Positions 34,621 to 46,200 of a stretch of 64,000 nt of DNA are shown here, piece after piece (the first letter of the stretch is position 1; each line of letters starts with the position of its first letter). The notes beneath the pieces are model-generated. The model saw only the letters and a list, made by a program, of their open reading frames with translations. It did not search any database and was not told the origin of the DNA. Source of the DNA: Hippopus hippopus (lineage: Eukaryota; Mollusca; Bivalvia; Cardiida; Cardiidae); contig OX328112.1 in assembly GCA_946811185.2 (NCBI GenBank), positions 21,295,558 through 21,359,557 on the forward strand. The letters are read 5' to 3'. The position numbers and the translations under genes were made by a program.

Positions 34621-37257
34621 CTGAAAGAAAAGACACACTTAACTCTTTACATTAACATTCTGAGCTTTTGTATTAATATTACATTACGATTTTTGACGTG
34701 TATACTGTAGACAGCTCTGACAAGGAACACTTTCCTTAGAAAAAAAAAAGACCTTGTTTCCAAACTCTTTTCCAAGCGACAAGATTTGAGATCGGTAAAA
34801 GACAACAAATTAATTGTGGCTTACACGGTATCATTTGTCCCTGAAAGCATTGAAAAGTTGTTGGGAAGGTAGAACATGCCGGTAACCACCAAGTTTTCCT
34901 GTTAGCACAACGTTTTCAAAAGTCTTTCTCCTAAGGGTCGTAACAAAACGGTTTTTGACAAATTTTCCGTGTTTTTAACTCTCTAGAATTACAGTACATG
35001 TAAGTATGAATAGTACAATTGTTATCAATTTCAAGACTTTTACCGGCTACAATATTTGTCAAACTATTGAACATTGTAACTCAAGATCAGACTGAAGGGA
35101 AATCTACAGAGATATACCCCTATTTCTTTACAAAAATAAGTATTCTACATAAAAGTTAAGGCTTTTATTTTTTCAAGAGTGTCATGAAGTGGTATTTTCT
35201 TAACATGTAATCATATCATTGGTAGCAGGAAAAAATACTATCTTCATTTTTTCAAAATCAATCTTTTGCAACTGATAGAAAAAATAAAGTATCCCATGTG
35301 TAAAAAAAAACTCTAGTCTGTCAAACAAAGTCTGCCGTAGATATAAAAAAAGTATGAGATATGAAATATCTACAAAATGAATGTATATTGCACAAAAATA
35401 TTGGTGTCTGCACACATTTTCGGGAAACAGATACTTTATCGTCAAATGGCCCTGTTTTCAACTGCATTTATTTTTTTCCAAATGCAAACTGAAATCGCAT
35501 TGAAAAGATACAGACTTATTTCATCCTTTTCGGTAGTTTATCGAGAAATAATGGTGGACTATGGTTTGATATATCATGGTTAGGACCAGTTCGAAATACC
35601 GATTTCATATTTTCTAACACTTCAATTAAAGGCGGAGACAGTAGTTCCCGCCCACTAGTTATCCAGAGGGAAATATGACGTAATTCACTCAAATTTACCT
35701 TACAATTTTCGCGCTTTACGTAATACTGTAATGCGTTGTTATGTAGGGGGAGGTACGCCAAGGGGAATTACCGAAAACAACTGTACTAGATTTTGAACTC
35801 GCAACAAAAAAAGGGGTTAGAAGCATGAAAAAAATAGAACTTTTTTTTTGAGGGGGGGGGGGTTACCGAAAAAAAAAAAAAAAAAACAAATATCTTCTAT
35901 ATCTTATAGTAAATTTTAATTCCATATTAAACAATGCTGTATAGTTAAAAAACAACTACAGGAATTAACTGTCCTTTTTCTATTAGGGACCTTCTATTTT
36001 TCGACTGTGCAATCTATATAATGTTGTTTTACCTAGGAAGTCAATCTGCTCACTTCGTAAATGTTATTTACCCTATGTCGTATTTCAAACATACAAGTCT
36101 TTTTACAAACCGAAATACCTATAAATATAAAACTACAAAATAGCTTTTTGAGAGAGAGAGAGAGACAGAGAGTTAGAATCCAGCCCTACCTGAGATCTAA
36201 AATACACATCGTTTTCTGTTAATGTTTTTATAAGTTGAGCAGAATTTTGAAAATGGACATTGTCTGAAAAATAAAGTTAAGAATTCATTCGTTAAAAACA
36301 TGACCTTCATACTCTTACAGAGCTCATGGCATTTAAATAAAGTTTCTCCTACAATATAGATTAAGATCAAACTGCACACAATGTGTAATCTCATTTTCAA
36401 TCTACCTAGTCAGATATTATTTGAGAAATTTAAACTAAAAAAATGGCTCCAATTTTTCAATATTTATATCTCCCTTACATATATTTGTCTTTACAGTCCC
36501 AGATAGAAAGTAATTCTCCGTTACGTCTAAAAACATCTCTTATAGTGATAAATAAATTAAAGAGTAACAAGTAAATTAAATTGAGCCCTGCTCTTTGAAA
36601 GAGGATTCAATGCATCTGCAAAAAGTATCGACCCATGTCAGCCTGTGTATTCCGTGCAGGCTGATACTGGTCAAAACTTCTTGTTTTTGTTAAATTTTCT
36701 GCATGTCAAAAGATTATTCTATCTTCAGATTAATTCATATGTTAGACGAATTGGAATTTATGGATCGATAATTATGTGATGACTCGCTTGGTATAATATA
36801 TTACGGAGATGCATTAAGCCCTCCTTCTGACAGATCTTAGCTTATGTATAAAAAGGTTTCTTACCGTCCCCTGTTCCATGTATGAGCATGAACCTCGATG
36901 TTTTAAAATTGGAAGCATATTTAGACACGTTGGCGGTCTGAAATATAAGTTAACGATGTATGTCACAAATGTTCGTGCGCATGCTACTGCGCATGTGTTT
37001 TTGTCATGGATAGTGGATCAAAAGTGCACGTATGTATTTTTCGCACTTATGGTAATACTGTTGGTGCACTGAAACAAGTGGCACTTTCTTCGGGTAGTAT
37101 TAGTAAAGAGAAAAAAAAAATGATAGATAGATAGATACTTTATTGAAGTAACGTAAACTATACATAGTTTCTAGTTACACAATATGAAAGTAATACAGTT
37201 TATACACAAGGTCGTTCAAACAAACAAACAAACAACAACACAGACAAACAAACATTA

Positions 37258-37295
<38 letters not shown>

Positions 37296-40200
37296 ACACC
37301 CCACACACACACCCCACACACACACACATACACGCACAGAGAGAGTTAAATTCAAAAAGAAACAACAAATACATAAATAGAAAAAACAGAAAAATTATCT
37401 TACAGAATTGGCGTTTGGAAAAAAGAGAGAAAAACATGTCGGGACTGTAGTATAATTGATGACAGTTATTCAAAGTACTCATAAAGTGGATTATCCATTT
37501 TAGAACGTTATTTTGCGCTTAAAGGCCTCTTTCAGGACCCTGGGCTAAATTTTTCAAAATTGTTTTATTACTGGATTTTAATAACTGAACTAATTTATAC
37601 ATGCTTGGTCTATTTGTATAGTATGGTCTAATATACTGATTACGTATGTCAGAATATGCCGGACAAATAAGAATAAAATGGAACTCGTCCTCAACTGCAT
37701 TTTTATTACATTGATAACAAATTCTTTGATTATAATCGATTCGTTGAGAGCCATATCTTCCCGTTTCTACTTTAAAATATGAGAGGACAATCGTATTTTT
37801 GCAATAAATCTATATAAGTGTTTAGGTAAAAGTGTAATATAATCCTCTATGCAGAAAGTTTCTTTAATATCTTTATAGATCCTGGTAGATTGACTATTAT
37901 TTATACTATTTGACCAATTTTGAATGAACATGTCGATAATTCGTCTTTTGAAGATTGGAGGGAACGATTTGAGATTAGCACTTGACTGTGTATTCCATAT
38001 GTCAGAAAAGCCTGTAGTATCTAGGACGGACTTAACATTCGATGCCCAGTTTTTAAGACCATTATTACAATCAATTAACATAGCTTGGTATATTTGCCGT
38101 AAAAGTATATTTTCAGATTTTAATATTTTACACCAATACTTAATTATTCGAACATTTCTGGAAATATAAAGCGGGTATCGTCCTAGTTCCCCATAAAGAC
38201 TTATTGTACATGTTGATTGTTTGACATTAAGTATATCTCAAGAATTCCAGATGGACCCTTTCTATTTGTTTACTTTTCGAAAAACCAGTTATTTCGCATC
38301 CGTAATTCAAAGTAGATCCCACAAAGGTGTCAAAAAGCTGCAATAAAATTTTCACTTTAAAATCATATTTACTGGTATTTGCTATAAGAGTATGAAGGGC
38401 TTTTAAGCCTTTTCCAGTAATGAATTCATTATTTAAAATAAATGTGCCAGTATAATTAAAAACTGTTCCTAGATAATTAAAATAATTTACGACCTGTATA
38501 TAACTATTATTAAAATGCCAGCTCTCGTTTTCTCTTAACAATCCTCTTTTCCTGAATACAACAATTTTGGTCTTCTCTACATTTACAGTTAATCCCCATT
38601 CATGACAATACAAGTTTAAACGATCCAAACTTTTCTGGATATCCTCAGGACTTTTCCCGAGGATAACCATATCATCTGCAAATAAAAGTAGAATGAACAT
38701 GATTTCATCAATTGTAATACCAGAATTAACATCGTCTGCTAAAAATAGCTCGAGATCTTCCAAAAATAGAGAAAATAATAATGGGGAAATTACCTCCCCT
38801 TGTTTTAAACCGACTGCACATTCGAAAAAGTCTGAATAATCATTACAGCTTCTAATACGTAGTTTAACTGCCGAATACATATTGGATCTGTGAATTGTCA
38901 CCGTGAAATAATTAAAATACTGTTGACACGGCGTTACACACCAAACAAGCAAACAAAAGTAGGAAATTAAAAGCTGTGGAAGTATAGCTGTTTCCACTTT
39001 GAAAATTATTGTGGGAAAAGGAGAAATCGCTCCTAATGAGCAATTTCTCATTTTCCCACTATGTCTGCTGAGCTTTTATCCTATTTTTTCCCTTCCACAG
39101 TGACCTTCAACCCTGTTTCCTGACGAAATAAGCAAGGATAGGTGCCATTTATATTTTTTTCTTATTGTTTAGAATCGTGAATACTATAAGTGTGGAAATT
39201 TCAAGAAAAATCTATCCGTTAGAAAGTATGTATACTGAACCAAAAAAGAAACTCCCCCTGTGTTCAAGTGCAAATGCAATGTTATTTGAAAAAATCAAAA
39301 TGTCAGATGACCTACATATATTCGGGCGAACGATTATGTGTCCGATAAAACAAAATTTAACTCGATTGAAAGCATTTTGCAGAAGAAACCCGCTAAAAGC
39401 GACTTTCACGTGCATACGTGCAGTATAATTCGTGTATATTTTTTGAAACTTTTCAGTCTGATTTTATAGACTTTCATGTCAATAAGAAAAAGACGTTGAA
39501 AAAAATTAAATTCTTTTTAGTTTTCTTTATTTTTGATATGCCTAGAATTCCTCAAAATTTACGCGAACGTGCCATTGGCATGCTTAATGCTTGTATGACG
39601 ATGAATGCTGTTGCTATGAATATTGGATGTTCTACTCGTGCTATTCGACACCTTAGGCAACGTTTTCAAGCAACAGGGCGGACGGAAGATCGACCACGTA
39701 GTGGACGTCCTCGCGTCACGACGCGCGGCAAAGACCGCTATATTCGGAACACCCACCTGCGCAATCGCTTCCAAACTGCCACAGCCACTGCTGCTAACAC
39801 CCCTGGTACACATAACAACCGTATATCTGCCCAAACTGTGCGCAATCGCTTGCGCGAAGGTGGGCTACGTGCACGTCGTCCATACGTTGGTTGTGTTTTG
39901 ACGCGACGTCACCGCGTAAATCGTGTTAATTGGGCACGTACACACCAACGCTGGCTTAGACAACAATGGAATAGCGTTCTTTTCTCTGACGAGTCGAGGT
40001 TTTCCATTCATCGAGGTGATGGCAGGGTTCGAGTATACCGTAGGAGAAATGAACTTTATGCAGACTGTTGCCAATATCACTCTTTTTCAGCATGATAATG
40101 CCACAAGCCATACAGCTAGGGACAATGTGAATTTCCTCAGGGCGAATAACATTGCATTTATTGATGACTGGCCTGCCAAAAGCCCTGATCTGAATCCCAT

Positions 40201-43200
40201 TGAACACCTTTGGGATAATTTGAACCAGCGTGTTAGACGTCGCCCTATTCCACCGTCAAACGTCATTCAGCTAAGACAAGCCTTAATTCAGGAATGGAAC
40301 AACATTCCACAAGCCGAAATCAATACACTTATCCGTTCTATGCGCCAACGATGCAAGGCAGTCCTTCATGCTGAAGGTGGTCATACCCGGTATTAATTTG
40401 TGATTTTGGTGAGCAACCCCTTCCGCATTTTAACTACCATTTCACTACTTTTGGATAAACCCTCAGCAATAATTTTTTTCACACAAAGTCGCAATAAAAT
40501 ACTCTTTCAATGCATATAAATGTAGTTTAATCCTGATTTTCATATTTGTGTATATCTACACTTAAACACAGGGGAAGTTTCTTTTTTGGTTCAGTGTATA
40601 TATTAAAGACTAACCCTTAATTGGGTCAAATTATCTCCCTTTTTTTACTCTATTGTCTATATAACATGCATATTTGTAGCATTTACCAAGCTCAAAACCA
40701 GGCCCTTATATATTTTTTTGTGCATAACTAAATGAATTTTCATTAAAATGATGTATATTTGTATATTCTTCCGGAAATTTTCCTGTGTAACTGAGTATTA
40801 GAGAAAAGCGTGTTAATCCAATAAGAGCCGAATTTTGGAACTGTAAATACCATTTTCAAAGGCACATTTCTCAGAAACGAGCACGGTGACCCGTTTCTTT
40901 TTTTACTGTACTTTCATAGAGACATGCTGAGCTTTGTATGTGAAAAGTTTTTAAAAAATCTGTCTGTTTGAGAAATTTGTGATATACGTCGTTAACAAGG
41001 GTAAAGTGGGTCAAATAGTCCACCAATTGGTACTTTTTTATTACTTAACACTTGAAAGGCCGAATCTAAATATATCCGTATATGAAATACTTAGCATATG
41101 ACATTGTATTAAACATATTTAAGTTATAAAATGCTAAACCGAAAGCAGCAATGATAAAAGGTACAAAGTAAATTTATTTTCATTATTGAATTTTACCCAA
41201 CCATCGGGGCAAAAGCCATAAATTTTATTATAAGCCGCCCTCGGTGGACCTTATTCATTCTTTGGATTGGCGCTATATCTCCATGATGTTTCTTCAAACG
41301 CTGTATTCGACCTAGACATAATCTTTTTTTTTTTAACAACTGAAAAGCAAAAGTTCAATCCGTAATAGAACACCAACCCTATTATTGGTTAAACTAGTAT
41401 AAGAATCATCGCGTTTTGAGTAACTAGTCACAAAAAAATGCGCACATGTATGTGTTGAAATTTATACGCGTGAAACCAAGTCACTCTTTAAACAGGAGTG
41501 ATCACGTGGGATAAAAAAAGAGAATCCAAACAACTTTCGGATATGAGTTTACAATCAATCTTTGCTTTGATATAATTATTGGTTATTAATATTCCAAAGA
41601 CATAGAATTCTAGGTAAGCCTTGTTTTGAAATTACAACATGAGAATACAGTGCTTCTGTCAAACGTGTGTACGGTACACAAACTCATAATGGATACTAGT
41701 GTGATAACAGTAAAAGGAAGTATATGCGTTAAATCTGAATCTTTACTACAAAAGTATAGATAAACCCCTGATACCACGAATCGTTACAATACTTACATTA
41801 TAAGCCGCCAAATTATCGTGAGCTGTTGGTAAACCCATATAACGCTCTGTATACACAGAATCTATAAGGATAAATAAACTACTCGTACATAAATAATCAC
41901 GACTCGTACCTCCGGAACAATGTTTATCACCCATTCTGAATATTGTTCTACTTGTTTAATTACAAAAGTTAGCCATTTGATTGGCCGAGACAGAACGTCT
42001 TGGCCAATCAGGTTGCTTATTTTGTTAAAAACAATTTCGTATTTCAAGAGAGAATGAGGACACCACATGTTTCTCTTGTATTGTTCGGTCTTCGCTGAAA
42101 AATGTAGTATAGAAATAAAACAATTCCTCTTCATAAGCTGTATTTGAGCAATCAAGTGACACATCAATGAAAACAATAAAAGGCACCGAAACAATTACTA
42201 ACTTATGACGACATTTTACATTTAAATATATGTCAAACTTTTATATTTGTTAATCAATCTTTATTTTTACAAGGTCATGATTGAATTTGCGTTTATTTAT
42301 CGTCGCCACAGGTTGCCAATATGGGCAACACCCCCTGAAGGCTGTTAGTATTGTTAAGGGAGATAGTGCAAATAGAGGACGATACCCATCTTAAGTTACT
42401 ACTTGTTCTTTAACGTGCCGGGTGTATAGCACCTTCTCACGGGACCTTGGTTTAACGTCTCATCCGAAAGACTATAAGTGATTTTAGATGCCAGCTGTGG
42501 GAATCGAACTCATACCCTCAAGTGACCCGAAACATCACGTTCACGAGTCCTACGCTCTACCAAATGAGCTATACATGCTGGTCTTTTTTTTACAAGGTCA
42601 TATGTAAATTTGATTTAGTTAGTCACTAGTTAATGTTAAGGGTCAGCAAAACACCATCACACGCAGAGAAATTGCTCGCACTTTGTAAGATCTTAATTTG
42701 TCACGATACTCGTATTTAAAACTTGCAATGACGTGTTGAGTTGAATGCAGAAAGTGTCTACGAGATAAATGTAAAGGAAGATAACTGAGCTTTCCCTCAT
42801 TGACGTTTCAATGGTTATTCGTTTAACGGTGTAACAGACATCTGATGACTTTCACTTAATTACAGCTGCAATAAAGAAATGTGTCTTAGGCTGCTAAGCG
42901 CGACTCATTGACCTTTTGCGGACGGTGTAGATCAAGATCAGACTGCACAGAACGTGCAGTCTGATCTTGGATCTACACTGGCCGATAAGGAGATATCTTT
43001 CTCTCAAAAATACCTTTGAAATAGCAAAAATCGGGTTTTTTACTATCGACTTAAAAGTTTAATATTAGTTACTTGGCAGCATGAGGGTTAAAAAGTAGGA
43101 AAACGGTGTTTTTAGAAAAGGAGAGGAATGGGGGCTTGTATGGATCAGAGATGAATAACGTTGATATCGATTGATATGCGAGAGAGAGGGGGGCACAGAG

Positions 43201-46200
43201 TGAGAGAGAGAGAGAGGGAGACAGACAGATACACAGAGAATTTGATATTTTGACCTTACCGTAGTATCTCCAATCAGTCACCGGTGCCACCGCCACCCCA
43301 CATTTAAATGGCGATTCTGCACCTCGTGCTAAAACCGAGGCTGTTAGAAAACCACCGTATGACTGAAATGTAGTGAAAACAGCTGGTATTTAGTAAAGAA
43401 GTATTCTGTCTGCTATCAATCAGTGTCCTATATCAACTCATTTTATCAAGAAACAAAGCTTTCTGTTTTTTTTTTAGCAGTGATCTTCTAAAAGACGACC
43501 GAAGTCGCCTGCATGGGGTAACCGGTTAAAGGAAGGTAATTGGTTTAACTTATTTCGGTTATCCTTCAAAAAGGACTAAAGCATAGCTGATGGTTGGTAT
43601 AAACTTATTTCCTTTCTTTAGACGTTTAATAGCCATGTGAGACACAGGTTGACCTTTTCAAGATAGAATGCACGACAAGAGGCCTTAGGTTCGATTCTCA
43701 TTATCTTTCGCCAAAGTGTCATTATGAAAGACACATCGGGACCCAGCTAGGAAAGATATATTTAGGTGAGCTGCCTTTATTTAAATGTTCAAACAAACAA
43801 ACGAACAAACGAAAGATAAATAGAAAAAATTGACAAAGATTAACAAATACTTACCAAACCCCATATGGCTGTTCTCTCGTTAACATACTCGAGTCTGTTG
43901 ATGTGACTAAAATATAGAAAGTCATACATATAAGAAAATAAGAGAGTAAATTGTCGTCAACTGTATACGTGTGTAAAACTTGTTACACTTTTATTGCATG
44001 TTTTTCCCAGGTAAATGTACTTTGGAAATACATATGTATGTTTTCAAACATTCACTCACAATTTTTTTTCCAATTCTAGGATATTTTCGTCATTTTTTTC
44101 AAACGATATTCGCAGTTTTGAACTATTTTTACAAAAAATCAGAATTTCTACATTCTTGAAATATATGTATTTGTACAATTTCAAGATCGCTCAATGACAT
44201 AAGCTGTTGCTTTAGAAAAATGTTTTTAAACATTCACATTCACATTCTCTCTGTCTCTCTGTCTCTCTGTCTGTCTCTCTCTCCCTCTCTCTCTTTTCAA
44301 TAATAAGACATTGTAAGCAATTTTCCCTCAACCATAATATCATTTTTGAAACCATTTAGAAACAAAAATTATCAGATTCTTAAATATGTACTTGTACAAT
44401 TAATTTTCATCAGCTCTAAACATAAATAGTTTTACTTTTCGCCTTGCAGCACTTTTTGAAAAGATGATAACAAAGGGAAACACAGACTATTTTTCATTCG
44501 GGTAAATTATGTTTTCACACTTATTCTCTGAAAAGGGAATATAATGCATCTGCGAAAAGTATCGACCCAGATCTGCCTGCGAAGTCTGTGCAGGCTAATC
44601 TGGGTCGAAACTTTTTGCCTTTCATCAATATTCTTCATGTCCGAGGACCATTCTAACTCAGGATTCAGTCTTTAGTCAGACAAAATGAATTTTAATGGAT
44701 CTATAATAAAGTGATGACTTACATCACAAAGATGCATTAAAGACCCTTTTCCGAGAGCATGGCTAAAATAATTCGCCTTTTGCAGATATGGCCTGCGACA
44801 CGCGAAAAGGGACATTCGGACATTTGCGTAAAGTGTCGTCTCGGATCAGCCTGCGCAGTCCGCACAGGCTAATCAGGGACGGCACTATACGACTACATTA
44901 GATTCTGTGCTACAGTAGACTTGCGCAAAACAGAATTTATTACATAAAAACGGAAAGTGTCGTTTCGGATTAGCCTGCGCGGACTGCGCAGGCTGATCCG
45001 AGACGACATTTTACGCAAATGTTCGAATGCCACTTATCGCGTCTTGCAGGCCATATGTTTTCAAAAGTTAGCGGGTAAGCAAATAAGCAGAGTGAAGACC
45101 AAGATCAGGCTGCAGGTATGTGAGCGCTAATTTAGTCTACACGCTCCGCAATATTCATTCATGGAACCGTTAAACAGTCTAAGAGTTATGGCTACATGTA
45201 CGAAATAAAACACTTACTTTGCAGCTGTTATTGTATCGGTGACTTCTAAAGTTCCCAAACGTTTATAGTTAGAATGCATCCACTTGTTTCCACGTCCTCC
45301 AGTGCCACGAGCATCTACATAGGCTATAATAATATTGTGTTCACTGGACAAATAATGTTCCCATCCAAGGCTGAATTCATCTGTCACTAGTTGAGTCCCT
45401 GGTCCACCGTATCTGAATGCATAATTATATAGAATTGATTGACTGATTGTATGGAGTTTAACGCCGTTTTCATGCATTATTTCAGTTACACCGCGGTAGT
45501 CAGTGCACATATCCGAGCTTTCCTGCGGTTTCTGTAACCAGTACTTTGCTCAAAGTTCTTCCCAAGCCACTGCCTGCTTTCCCACGTCACCATCGTCGAA
45601 ACAATTATCAGCAGTGTGAGAGGAATGAATCTTGTCGCAATTACTATCATCAGAAAGAAATTTGCTTGGGATTCGAACCAGCCATCCACTTTTCTCAAGC
45701 TCCGCATGTAAAATTGATATGAGGATGTTTTTGAAAAAACCAAAGTTTCTTGAATGCTATTTCATGGTACGTAGATTTTAACGTTTAACTGTTAAATAAA
45801 TCATGCAATCTAAGCCGATAGTGAAACTGGAACATGGAGGTTTAAAAATTCTCTTCGCCAGAAAATCTCATAGTATTGTAAGGTGTAGATCCAAGATCAG
45901 ATTGCACGTTCTTTGCAGTCTTATATGATTCCATATAGCTCATTGAACCTAGTTTAGCAGCCTAATGAATATATAGCCAGATTCTATAAAAACACGTTGG
46001 GCCAATGGAACGACATCTGTTTTTAGAGGAAAATATGCGGATGTGGAATAAAACATCAGTTTAACCGTTATTCAAGCTTACTCACGTTGGAAAAAAGGAG
46101 CCTGTAATGACTTCATAAACACTTTAATTGGTTTCTGAAAGATCGCAGGATAAGAGTATTTGATTTTGATACACTTGACTTTACTTTCTGGCTTCCATAA

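Larger units (their letters stand above)
37121..38920 (-). mobile_element. LINE (non-LTR retrotransposon) 3' part with reverse transcriptase
   Basis: 5'-truncated element read on the minus strand inside the large peptidase intron. It contains the RT motifs GLKQGEVISPLLFSLFLEDL and LLFADDMVIL, a thumb/connection region, then in other frames KRRIIDMFIQNW and a C-terminal Cys/His block CYQCNKNAVEDEFHFILICP near 37660. The 3' end is a (TATC)n tail at 37121-37137. A CA microsatellite lies in its 3' untranslated part. The truncation point is approximate; an M1 hairpin sits just upstream at 38995-39065. Confidence 0.9.
39233..40596 (+). mobile_element. Tc1-type transposon with internal deletion, in an intron of the peptidase gene
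   Basis: About 1364 bp with TA on both sides (39231-39232, 40597-40598) and terminal repeats of about 30 bp (ctgaaccaaaaaagaaact and inverse). The plus-strand transposase begins MPRIPQNLRERAIGML at 39538. It has the DNA-binding RPRSGRPRVTT and the first catalytic Asp in SVLFSDESRFSIH. In another frame follow the second Asp in LFQHDNATSHTARD and the Glu in DWPAKSPDLNPIEHLWDNL, ending GGHTRY at 40393. The two halves are out of frame and the stretch between them is shorter than in other Tc1 transposases. Confidence 0.93.

Noticed and set aside
37184..37482. Frames with Thr-His or Val-Cys runs
   Set aside because: Translation of the CA microsatellite.
38921..39051. Upstream part of the RT open frame
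   Set aside because: No resemblance to LINE RT, and it overlaps an M1 hairpin; taken as chance extension beyond the truncation point.
39418..39537. N-terminal extension of the Tc1 frame from an upstream Met
   Set aside because: Low-complexity Lys/Phe-rich sequence; related transposases start at the MPRI-like motif.
12898..42600. tRNA-like A and B boxes at about 12890-12970 and 42480-42585
   Set aside because: They are heads of SINEs with long bodies and target duplications; they do not fold as complete tRNAs, so no tRNA gene is called.
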